Source: Fen731 sp964481885 (GTDB taxonomy: Bacteria > Actinomycetota > Humimicrobiia > Humimicrobiales > Humimicrobiaceae). From it: a DNA stretch of 14,065 bases. Below are positions 1 through 7,369 of the stretch, in pieces. The DNA is taken from positions 1 through 14,065 of the forward strand of contig CAYZUS010000049.1 of NCBI GenBank assembly GCA_964481885.1. Reading direction: 5' to 3'. The position numbers were made by a program, and so were the translations under genes. Under the pieces are notes generated by a model that saw nothing but the letters and a program-made list of their open reading frames with translations, was not told the DNA's origin and ran no database searches. Numbering within the stretch: the stretch's first letter is position 1; every line of letters starts with the position of its first letter.

Positions 1-1767
1 ATTATCCTGCCTTCACTGTCAAGCACAGAGGTTATTGCCTTAAAAACTTCACCTGAGACAAGCGTGGCTCCTTCTTCAGTCCAGTGTATCCCGTCTTCCT
101 GAATATATTTTTTATAATCTTTGGACATCAGACTGTACAAATCGACATATACTGCGCCGTATTTAGGGCAAACATCATTTTTTAAAATCTCATTAAATGT
201 TGTATAATTTTCTTTTCCCAGCCATCTGGAAATCGACATGTCTATGTACCCTACACCATATACAATTACCCTGGCACCTGTGCTTACAGCCTGCCTTATA
301 AGTATTTCCATATGATACCTGTATAATCCTGTCGGCTCTCCTGCATCATTACACCCGTATCCTATTACTATAATATCCGGGTTGTGTATCCTGACGTCCC
401 TGTCAAAACGCTGGATTGCAAAATTTGCCATCTCCCCTTTTACACCTGTGGGGATAACATTGAAAACAGCATGGGAATACTGATTGCTTAATAGCGTGGT
501 TAACTGTGCCGGATAGTCTGTCAGTACAACCTGGGAGTCTCCCATGCATACCACGGTCTGAAACACTGAAGCTGTAGTAGTAACTGTGGGATTTTCAAGA
601 GATATTTTTTCGGTTCCATCCGTAACAAAGAAGCCGGATTTTATATCTGAGCTGAATGTAAGGTATTCGGCAACAAAGACCTTAAATGAAAATTCTTTCT
701 GTGACCCCGGTTCTATTATTCCTGCATTGAATTGGAGAAGGCTTTTATTGGGGCTTAAAGTAAGGCCGCTTCCGGTAGCTGTACCGTCAACGTATCCTGT
801 CCCGGGAGGTACAGGGCAATTAAGGACCACACTGCCGCCGGTTTTTTTCCCGGTATTCTTTACAATAACAGTATACTTTAAAATATCCCTGGCCCAAATC
901 TTTGAGCCGTTTATGTCTTCAACCTTAACAAGCGTTGCAGAATAATCCGGCAGACCAATAACTGACCATTCGGTAGATTTTTCTACAATACTTTCGTCAT
1001 TATATAAAGCCGAAACCTTATTTTCAATTGTTTCTCCGTCATTTAAATCATTTGAAATAAAACCCCAAAAAGTTACTTTTACAGTTTGCCCGGCGCCTAT
1101 TTCTGCAATATCCAAAACAATTTTTTTGCTGAAGGGATCATACACTCCCTTGGATCCTTCGGATATATTTATATACTCAAGTTTATCGGGTGGCAGATCA
1201 ATGACTTTAATATTTTTAGCCGGCTGGGTGCCATTATTTTTTATCAGGATATCAAACTGTACNNNNNNNNNNNNNNNNNNNNNNNNNNNNNNNNNNNNNN
1301 NNNNNNNNNNNNNNNNNNNNNNNNNNNNNNNNNNNNNNNNNNNNNNNNNNNNNNNNNNNNNNTGCGCTTACGGTGTCGGTGGTTGCGGCTGATTTGGTGG
1401 TGTCAGCGCTTGTGTCTGCAGCTTCGCTTGCTGCGCTGATAGTGTTGTTGGTTATAGTTTCGCTTGTGTTTGTGGATTCGCTTTCTGATTTGGTTTCCAC
1501 CCTTTCAACCGTAACTTCAACAATGCTTAAATCAGGTTTGGCATCACTTTGTCCGGAAGAACTGCCCTGCAGAGAACTTTCCAAAGTATCGGAGCTTCCA
1601 TCCGTAGTTATCCATGATTTTATTCCAGCCAGGCCGGAGTTTTTAAAATAAAAAAAATAAAAGTAAGCAGCCAGACAGACAATAATGGCGGCTGCCAAAA
1701 CAGTAATAATTATCCAGGTCCTGTTTTTAGTTTTTTTGAGTTTTCCCGAATCCTGCGATTTTACCAA
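1..1767 (-). CDS. Membrane-anchored DUF11-repeat / SGNH hydrolase (second copy), interrupted by assembly gap, partial at C-terminus
   Basis: The gene begins at a TTG (1765-1767); an in-frame TGA three codons upstream rules out a longer start. The first 135 codons give a short basic N-terminus, one membrane helix (about residues 18-41) and a Ser/Thr/Ala-rich linker. The frame then enters 100 N bases. From 1262 down to 1 one frame is open throughout and encodes at least one full DUF11-like beta-sandwich, part of another, and an SGNH hydrolase domain. Its motifs are MGDSQ (Ser codon 534-536), GYGCND and DGIHW (Asp and His codons 93-95 and 84-86), so the catalytic Ser-Asp-His set is present. By alignment to the paralogue at 3999-6287, the stop should lie about one or two codons beyond the left edge. 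It starts 32 bases after the DUF2723 gene and is probably cotranscribed. Likely role: extracellular ester hydrolysis or acyl transfer on a surface glycan. The substrate is unknown. Treating both sides of the gap as one gene is inference from the paralogue. Confidence 0.85.
1263..1362. other. Assembly gap (100 N)
   Basis: Exactly 100 N bases. If the flanking coding frames belong to one gene, the true missing length must be a multiple of three, and 100 is not. This fits a placeholder of conventional size. The right flank is a low-complexity Ser/Thr/Ala linker, the kind of repeat that breaks short-read assembly. Confidence 0.97.
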
Positions 1768-1799
1768 ATCATTTCACTTTCTATCATTTATCCAGCTTT

Positions 1800-3878
1800 T
1801 TATTTTGCGGAAACTTTAATTGTGGGCCCATCAACATACATATTACCAGTTGTTATCCTGAACTGGATCTCGTCATTACCCTTGGCATTTGCCTGGCAGC
1901 CAAAGGAGAGATTATAGACTTCACCTGGTTGAACAATGTACGGACCGGCGGTCCACATATATTTTCCTTTTGCCATCCCTGGGGCCGATTTCATATCTGA
2001 ATCTGCAGATATTTCCAAAAATTTAATAATTTTGGGCAGTTTCAGCTCAATTGAATTCATATTGAGCGCAACACTGCTGTTGTTTTTAATTAAAAATGAA
2101 ATACTGGTTTTCTTTCCAAAATTCATTTCAAGATTTTCGCTGGCGGTTGTTATTTCCACATCAACACTTATAAGATTTACCTTATAAACCAGGAAGTTCT
2201 CCTTAAAATCTTTCATCAGGAATCTTTCCCCGAATTGCGAGACATTATAATACTGAGTCAGGTCAGGAAGATACGCATCTGTATAGTAAATGTCCTTCTT
2301 GCCAATATTCTCTTTGACTATAACTTTTATATCATCAAGATTAACATTTCGAACTATCTGTATATTTTTCTTTGTCTCAAACATATCTATATATATGGGT
2401 ATGTGCGCCGTTAAGGAATTGGATATGATTATTGAATCACTCTTTATTTTTGTCAGGACATCAAGCCAGTAGTCATAGGCATATGTGTCATTGCTGAAAT
2501 CCATTTGATTAAAATTTATGGCAAAAAGATTGGCTGGAAATATTGAAATGGCAATAAAGAATACAAGCAGGAAAACTGCCCTTATAATAATAAATTTTTT
2601 TGACGGCAGCCGATGTGCAGCCCTGGCGCCGCTGCTGCCGTGGGCAGGTTTTAAACTGTTGCCTGCCATCCCAACGATACTTGTTGCGGCCGCTGAATTT
2701 ATGGTCTCGCTGCTGCCAGGGATTTTATCAGTCTCTCTATGAACCACCCCTGTATTATCGGCCGTATTATCATCAACTGCCAAAAACTTCATCCTTCCGG
2801 AGAGTGGTTTTCTTAAGAACCTGTTAAAAAACCACACGATACCTGTCTTTATCCAGAAAAGGCCCGCCGCAAACGGCAGGCAGAAAAAACATACCATTGT
2901 TGTAAGATAAAAGTGTGTCGCTGTTTTTTCATATATAAGGATTGGAATCAAATTTAGCACTATAAGGGAAATTATCAGTATAAAAAATTTCCTCTTGTAA
3001 ACCGCAAGCCAGACAAGGCCTATTACAAAAATAATAAAAACAAGTATGGTAAACTCACTTTTCATAAGGTTTAAATACTCAAGAAACATTTTTTTAAGCA
3101 TTTCAAAACCTTTAAAACCAAAATCCGATTTCCAGTTTTCTCCGGAAATATAATCTAAAAACTTTGCAAAAGTCGTGACCTTGCCGTACCCCTGAAGGGA
3201 CCTTATGGGAATATAAAGGTATAAAAGATTTGGAGCAACAATAAGTGAAATTATAATAAAAAACTTCTTTATCTTAAAAACCTGTCTCCAATCTGAATAT
3301 ACAGGGAAAAGAATAAATGCCGGAGCAAGAAATAATGAAATTGGATGGTTTGTAAAGCTAAGCCCAATCAGGAAGTAGAAAAGGTATAAAAATTTATTGC
3401 TTTTTGTAACGGACCAGTAAAAGCCGGTGAGCAATATTATTGCCGTAAAAAAGGTATTTAGGGTATAAACTTCAAAACGTGTGGTCTGAAGCCAGAAAAC
3501 CCTGTAAAACCCAAAAAAAAGCACACTCACAAAAGCAATAAAATATTCATTTTTTAATAAGTTCCTGATAAAAACAAAAAGGACAAACAATGTCATTGCG
3601 CCCCAGAATACTGAAAACATGTTCAGCCGAAATGCCATGGTGCCTATGGGTAGAAATGAAAAAAGTTTTCCAGTCAGAAACGTTATGGGGAAACCAGTCG
3701 TCTGCCCAACATACAGCAGAGGCACCTGGATATGCATCCATGTTGTGTCCCAACCGAAAGAGCTCGGGTTCATTGTCCTTAGAAATATAAAAAATGGTAA
3801 AAGGAAAATAAGGAAATAGAAGATATAAACATAATTCTTGATTATGTACTTTTGAAACCTTTTTTCAGAGTCAGCCAT
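1800..3878 (-). CDS. DUF2723-family GT-C membrane protein with Ig-like C-terminal domain
   Basis: This is a 692-residue multi-pass membrane protein. After the first helix (about 15-33) it carries a DUF2723-like signature: a WDTTW segment (43-47) where the family has an acidic loop motif, then TTGFP (60-64), a conserved LP (76-77) and RLN (84-86). A NHP motif follows at 177-179. Many helices continue to about residue 350, with one more at about 429-450. Residues about 366-427 are a hydrophilic, Gly/Ser/Ala/Asn-rich insertion. The extracytoplasmic segment 455-570 resembles the family's lumenal region, and about 570-690 is a beta-rich, DUF11/CARDB-like domain similar to those in the flanking SGNH proteins. 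DUF2723 includes human TMEM260, a protein O-mannosyltransferase, so transfer of a lipid-linked sugar to a surface acceptor is plausible. The specific substrate is inference. It lies 120 bases after the first SGNH gene and 32 before the second. No clear Shine-Dalgarno precedes the ATG. Confidence 0.82.
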   Translation of the reverse strand: MADSEKRFQKYIIKNYVYIFYFLIFLLPFFIFLRTMNPSSFGWDTTWMHIQVPLLYVGQTTGFPITFLTGKLFSFLPIGTMAFRLNMFSVFWGAMTLFVLFVFIRNLLKNEYFIAFVSVLFFGFYRVFWLQTTRFEVYTLNTFFTAIILLTGFYWSVTKSNKFLYLFYFLIGLSFTNHPISLFLAPAFILFPVYSDWRQVFKIKKFFIIISLIVAPNLLYLYIPIRSLQGYGKVTTFAKFLDYISGENWKSDFGFKGFEMLKKMFLEYLNLMKSEFTILVFIIFVIGLVWLAVYKRKFFILIISLIVLNLIPILIYEKTATHFYLTTMVCFFCLPFAAGLFWIKTGIVWFFNRFLRKPLSGRMKFLAVDDNTADNTGVVHRETDKIPGSSETINSAAATSIVGMAGNSLKPAHGSSGARAAHRLPSKKFIIIRAVFLLVFFIAISIFPANLFAINFNQMDFSNDTYAYDYWLDVLTKIKSDSIIISNSLTAHIPIYIDMFETKKNIQIVRNVNLDDIKVIVKENIGKKDIYYTDAYLPDLTQYYNVSQFGERFLMKDFKENFLVYKVNLISVDVEITTASENLEMNFGKKTSISFLIKNNSSVALNMNSIELKLPKIIKFLEISADSDMKSAPGMAKGKYMWTAGPYIVQPGEVYNLSFGCQANAKGNDEIQFRITTGNMYVDGPTIKVSAK

Positions 3879-3879
3879 C

Positions 3880-3889
3880 TTGATATCAA
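3880..3889. repeat. 10-bp palindrome just ahead of the DUF2723 start
   Basis: The sequence ttgatatcaa is a perfect palindrome ending one base before the ATG codon of the DUF2723 gene. In AT-rich DNA a 10-bp palindrome can arise by chance. It occupies the place where a ribosome binding site would be expected, and none is visible there. Confidence 0.3.
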
Positions 3890-3998
3890 ATAATTGTGTT
3901 TTTGTTAAATAATTCTTTTTGAGTAGCTAAAGACGGATTCTTCATGCTCTCGTTTCAATATTTTTTTACTTTTTTATTATTATAAACCTAATAATATT

Positions 3999-6287
3999 CT
4001 ATTTCCTTTTGCCTTCGCCATCAAGATAATTACGCATGGTATTATAGACAAGATGCGCAACAAGCTGGCCTCCTTCAGGTGTCCAGTGCAATCCATCTGA
4101 TGAAACATACAGGCCCGGGTCATCAGACATAGGGCCGGCAATATCCACATATGGAACCCCATTATTTGCGCAAACATCCTGAAGAACATCATTATAAGAA
4201 GGCCACGCCTTTTTTGCAGGATGCATGGAGGTATCGATATAACCAATAGAGTGAACAATTACCGTTGCTCCAATCCCCTTTGCCTTATTTATAAGTTCCT
4301 GAATACCTGCTGCAAAAAGATCGGTGCCGCTGCCAACATCATTTGTACCGTAACCTATCACAATTACCTGCGGGTTATAAACAGCTACAGTGCCGTCAAA
4401 CCTTCTCACACCCTCATATGCCCTCTGCTGCGGAACTCCGCTCCCGATTGTTTTGTATTCAGCGTGAGGATAAGTTCCCTCAAGGAGACCGTCAAGATGA
4501 GCCGGCCAGTTTGATCGGACAATCTGTGAGTCCCCCATGCAAACTATTGTCTGGAATATATATGACCTGACTTTTACTGATGAAGCTTTAATATCAAAAG
4601 CCTGGTCATCGCCATTAATGGAAAATGCAGAAGTAATTGTCCCGCCGTTAACAAGCGAACCGGATATGTTGGTTTCAAAAGTAAACTGTAGTGTCTCATT
4701 TACGCCTATTGTTTTTATTTTCCACTTCAGAGTGTTGGATTCCGCATCAAATATGGAAGAATCTCCCGGGATTGCAGAATTCTTGGAATAAGCGGTTCCT
4801 TTGGGTATTGGGCAGACAATCTCGATATTTTCCCCTGCTCTTAAACCGGAGTTGACAATATTTACGGTGTATTTTAGCGTGTCTCCGGCCCAAATCTCAC
4901 CTGCCGCAGGATGCTCAACAGTATTGGTTGAATTGCTGAAATTCGGAAATCCAAAAACTTTATCTTCCACAAAGAGCTCTTTGATGCTTTTGTCTTCATA
5001 GGTCAAAGACAATGTGTTCCTGAAAGTTTCAAGATTAGCAAAATTATCTCCAATTTTTGCTTTAAATGAGAACTCCAGAAACTCTCCTGTGCTGATTTTT
5101 GCTATATCCCACACTATCTCCCCGGCTTGCTTATCAAAAACGGCTGCCGGCTGAAGTGAATCTTCGTAAAGGATAAATTTATCCGGAAGAAGATTAACAA
5201 GTTTGACGTTTGCAGCATTCATGTCCCCTGTGTTGCCAAGCGTAATCGTAAAAAGTATATCATCACCCAGACTTATTTTCTTGGCGCTGATATCTTCAAA
5301 GGATAAAGTAAAATTGGAAAAAACTGGGGCGCTTTTAACAGTATTGATCAAATTCTGGCTGATGCTGAATTGTTTTTGCTTTTCCCTGGAAATATAATTA
5401 AACACAGCATTGCTTGCTTTTATTTCAGTGCCATTGTCAAGCGGATTTTTTACCTTTACAGTATAAAACACTTTGCCGTCCAGATTTTTTGCCAGGTTAG
5501 CTATGGAAAATGTAATTTTCTTACCGTCAGTGCTTATCTTTGAATTGCTGCTTGAAGAAACAACATCAGTATTGGTCGGTATGTCTGTTTCTATGGAGAG
5601 TCCGGTAATGTCAGTATTTCCGGTATTTTTAAACTCAATGGAGTATTGGATCTCCTGGCCCGGGGACACCGGTCCTGAAGTGCTTTGCAGCATTCTGTTA
5701 TAATCATTTGCCTCAAAATTAGGTTTGTTAAAGTAAAGCTCATAATAGTAAAACCCTGCAAGGGCAGCCAGGGCGAAAACTACAAAAACAATCGGCAGTA
5801 TTATCCATAATTTCCTGTGACTGCGTTTTATGGGAGTGGCAGAAGTTTCCTTTGGAACTGGCTTTTTCTTTTCAAAAGCAGGCGCGGACTCCACATAATC
5901 AGATACTTTTTCTTCAGGGGAAAGAGTCCTTTTTGGAGGAGTATCTGCTGCTCCACCGGTAACCGCAGTCGTTTCACCGTTAATAACCGTTATTTCTCTG
6001 CTGTCTGCAGATGTTTTCCCAATACCTGCCGCATCTGCTCCCTTACCGACTTCGGTCATTTCAGCGGCACTTGAGGTTGCCTGTCTGCTGCCTTCTGCTT
6101 CCTTTGTAGGAGTGGATTTCTTCCCCTCCTTAGTGGTTGCTTTTCCCTTTAAAGATGGCTTTATTGCAGTATCAGTAACGAGCCCGATTATTTGCTTGTC
6201 GATTTTCTTTTCAACAGCTTCGGATTTCGGAAAACTGCGTTTTTTATCTTTGTATTTCCTGCTTTTTCTATTTTTTGAACCTGACAT
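3999..6287 (-). CDS. Membrane-anchored DUF11-repeat / SGNH (GDSL) hydrolase, first copy
   Basis: This 762-residue protein has an ATG start. Residues 1-155 are a long Lys/Ser/Thr-rich cytoplasmic tail with no clear fold. A single membrane helix lies at about 160-182. Three DUF11-like beta-sandwich domains follow (about 187-300, 322-432 and 445-573), each with the N-T-G or N-S-G turn typical of the family. The C-terminal SGNH domain spans about 579-756: block I MGDSQ with nucleophile Ser587, a Gly at 615-617, block III GYGTND with Asn649, and block V DGLHW with Asp731 and His734. All four SGNH residues are therefore present. The family contains esterases and O-acetyl transfer or removal enzymes acting on polysaccharides; which applies here is not visible. 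The basic tail followed by the helix predicts an N-in, C-out topology. It is paralogous to the gene at 1-1767 and heads the A-B-A' module with the DUF2723 gene. Confidence 0.88.
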   Translation of the reverse strand: MSGSKNRKSRKYKDKKRSFPKSEAVEKKIDKQIIGLVTDTAIKPSLKGKATTKEGKKSTPTKEAEGSRQATSSAAEMTEVGKGADAAGIGKTSADSREITVINGETTAVTGGAADTPPKRTLSPEEKVSDYVESAPAFEKKKPVPKETSATPIKRSHRKLWIILPIVFVVFALAALAGFYYYELYFNKPNFEANDYNRMLQSTSGPVSPGQEIQYSIEFKNTGNTDITGLSIETDIPTNTDVVSSSSNSKISTDGKKITFSIANLAKNLDGKVFYTVKVKNPLDNGTEIKASNAVFNYISREKQKQFSISQNLINTVKSAPVFSNFTLSFEDISAKKISLGDDILFTITLGNTGDMNAANVKLVNLLPDKFILYEDSLQPAAVFDKQAGEIVWDIAKISTGEFLEFSFKAKIGDNFANLETFRNTLSLTYEDKSIKELFVEDKVFGFPNFSNSTNTVEHPAAGEIWAGDTLKYTVNIVNSGLRAGENIEIVCPIPKGTAYSKNSAIPGDSSIFDAESNTLKWKIKTIGVNETLQFTFETNISGSLVNGGTITSAFSINGDDQAFDIKASSVKVRSYIFQTIVCMGDSQIVRSNWPAHLDGLLEGTYPHAEYKTIGSGVPQQRAYEGVRRFDGTVAVYNPQVIVIGYGTNDVGSGTDLFAAGIQELINKAKGIGATVIVHSIGYIDTSMHPAKKAWPSYNDVLQDVCANNGVPYVDIAGPMSDDPGLYVSSDGLHWTPEGGQLVAHLVYNTMRNYLDGEGKRK

Positions 6288-6326
6288 ATTATATTTTTAT
6301 TGTTCACCGGATAAATTTAATTTATT

Positions 6327-6354
6327 GCCCATCGGCAAAAGCCCATCGGCAAAA
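6327..6354. repeat. 14-bp exact tandem duplication
   Basis: The unit gcccatcggcaaaa occurs twice back to back (6327-6340 and 6341-6354). On the coding strand it lies in the leader of the SGNH gene, about 40 bases before the ATG. Each unit contains a short imperfect inverted repeat (GCC-gat-GGGC). Confidence 0.9.
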
Positions 6355-6561
6355 TAATTTTTTAAATTTTATCACGAATCAGACAAATAAAAATAAAATT
6401 ATTACTTCACTTTATTGGTTCATTTCTTCAAAGTGAAAACCAGAGGGGATCCTTTTCTTTTTGAGATTAGGTCTATTTATTATTAAGGTAGGACTTGTAT
6501 TGTAAAGTGTAATTTCAAAACTCGCGTTAGCAGAATGGTTATTGTTTGGGGGATTTCATAG

Positions 6562-6580
6562 CATTTGAATTCTTCAAATG
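6562..6580. repeat. Inverted repeat just downstream of the coiled-coil gene
   Basis: Arms catttgaa (6562-6569) and ttcaaatg (6573-6580) are perfectly complementary around a 3-base loop, three bases beyond the stop codon of the coiled-coil gene. The stem is AT-rich and no T-run follows on either strand, so I do not call it an intrinsic terminator. It could protect the 3' end of the transcript. Confidence 0.45.
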
Positions 6581-6583
6581 TGA

Positions 6584-7000
6584 TTAATTACTGGCCAGCA
6601 ATTTTTTTTCTATGACCGTAACCCTGCCTGAAAGTAGTTTAAAAGGCTCGAAGCCTACTTTGCAGTCAAGCATGCTTTTAATGACTACAACATTTTCTGA
6701 ATTATCTGCAACCATCTCCATAGTAGCATCGATTTTGCGGGTATGCTCATCAAGCTTAAAGGTGTGTTCATCAAGTATTCGAGTGTGCTCTGCAAGTATT
6801 CGAGTATGCTCATCAAGTATACGGGTGTGTTCATCAAGCTTTCGATTTATCACTTCAAATTTCCGGCTGTGTTCAATCTGAACTTCGGCGATGACTTTCA
6901 GCTCATGCAGAACAGACTCAAGCTGGACATCCTTATGCCTCAAGATCTCTTCGGTATGTTCATTAAGTAATTTTATAAAGTCTTCTTTACCTATTTGCAT
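6584..7000 (-). CDS. Small heptad-repeat coiled-coil protein, function unknown
   Basis: This is a 138-residue soluble protein with no signal peptide or membrane helix. Residues 55-89 are five near-identical heptads of the form L-D-E-H-T-R-I. Weaker versions occur earlier (LLNEHTEEI at 11-19 and around 43-52), so most of residues 10-95 should be one long coiled coil. A histidine recurs every seven residues (58, 65, 72, 79, 86). The C-terminal part (about 100-138) is a mixed helical region without repeats. Similar heptad-rich proteins are common in prokaryotes with no agreed role. The gene stands alone, with gaps of about 300-370 bases on each side and a TATAAT box seven bases before the ATG. 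I cannot assign a function; a scaffold or oligomerisation role is only a guess. Confidence 0.72.
   Translation of the reverse strand: MQIGKEDFIKLLNEHTEEILRHKDVQLESVLHELKVIAEVQIEHSRKFEVINRKLDEHTRILDEHTRILAEHTRILDEHTFKLDEHTRKIDATMEMVADNSENVVVIKSMLDCKVGFEPFKLLSGRVTVIEKKLLASN
6741..6845. repeat. Five 21-bp tandem repeats inside the coiled-coil gene
   Basis: Five degenerate 21-bp units (6741-6761, 6762-6782, 6783-6803, 6804-6824, 6825-6845) each encode one heptad. Units differ by a few bases, some of them silent. Because the unit is a multiple of three, gain or loss of units would keep the reading frame and change only the coiled-coil length. Confidence 0.92.
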
Positions 7001-7007
7001 GAAAGTT

Positions 7008-7013
7008 ATTATA
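7008..7013 (-). promoter_or_regulatory. Candidate -10 box for the coiled-coil gene, possibly leaderless
   Basis: A perfect TATAAT lies on the minus strand, ending seven bases before the ATG. Transcription would then start at or next to the start codon, giving a leaderless message, and no Shine-Dalgarno is visible. No good -35 box sits 16-18 bases upstream, so the call rests on the -10 box and its position, in AT-rich DNA. Confidence 0.35.
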
Positions 7014-7048
7014 GCAGGAAAACTAATTATAATAAACTATTTTTTGTA

Positions 7049-7084
7049 ATTAATTTATATATATAATTAATATATTAATTTATA
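7049..7084. repeat. AT-rich direct repeat and 16-bp palindrome
   Basis: The 11-mer attaatttata occurs at 7049-7059 and 7074-7084, and 7065-7080 is the perfect palindrome aattaatatattaatt. The whole block is nearly pure A/T. It could be an operator, a bent or easily melted site, or chance in low-complexity DNA. Confidence 0.5.
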
Positions 7085-7190
7085 ATATTTTCATATCACT
7101 TAAACTCCTTAATAATACGATTATTCCCTGGGTATCAAATTATCCAATTCCATGGATGCCAACAGCTCCTGTGCTGATTTTCTGCAGAGT

Positions 7191-7202
7191 CTTTTGCAAA
7201 AG
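7191..7202. repeat. 12-bp perfect palindrome
   Basis: The sequence cttttgcaaaag reads the same on both strands. It lies mid-way between the coiled-coil gene and the aminotransferase, about 190 bases upstream of the coiled-coil ATG. It could be a dimeric regulator site; nothing else in the window repeats it. Confidence 0.35.
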
Positions 7203-7369
7203 GTTTAAAAATGATTTTTTTTAAAATTAAACTAATGGATTTATTCTTATAAATGCGACTCATATAATAGGCCACATCCAATGGGCCATATGGTAATGCC
7301 GGCGCTATTTCTGTTTTAATGTAACTTTACTGAATTAAAGTGCTGTCTGGGGGTAAAATAAAATACTGA

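Larger units (their letters stand above)
6288..6583. other. Intergenic region between the coiled-coil gene and the first SGNH gene
   Basis: About 296 bases without a convincing gene. It holds the 14-bp tandem duplication (6327-6354), an inverted repeat with arms 6406-6413 and 6430-6437, a stretch at about 6435-6525 faintly reminiscent of insertion-sequence ends, and a hairpin at 6562-6580. No promoter with both recognisable boxes could be assigned to the SGNH gene. Confidence 0.6.
7001..7369. other. Intergenic region between the aminotransferase and the coiled-coil gene
   Basis: 369 bases with no convincing gene on either strand. It contains the promoter-like box of the coiled-coil gene, a very AT-rich block with a 16-bp palindrome and an 11-bp direct repeat (7049-7084), and a 12-bp palindrome (7191-7202). 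No T-run hairpin that would terminate the aminotransferase transcript was found. Confidence 0.6.

Noticed and set aside
586..945. 119-codon plus-strand ORF
   Set aside because: Antisense to the DUF11/SGNH coding frame, which is homologous to its paralogue; the plus-strand product resembles nothing and has no ribosome binding site.
1373..1651. Plus-strand hydrophobic ORF beside the gap
   Set aside because: Its Val/Leu/Ser repeats are the antisense reading of the Ser/Thr/Ala linker.
3980..4258. 92-codon minus-strand ORF
   Set aside because: Out-of-frame shadow of the SGNH domain, whose catalytic motifs lie in the other frame.
6562..6580. Intrinsic terminator after the coiled-coil gene
   Set aside because: The stem is AT-rich and no T-run follows on the transcribed strand; kept only as an inverted repeat.
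6741..6845. CRISPR-like regular repeats
   Set aside because: Units are 21 bp, contiguous with no spacers, and encode in-frame heptads of a protein.
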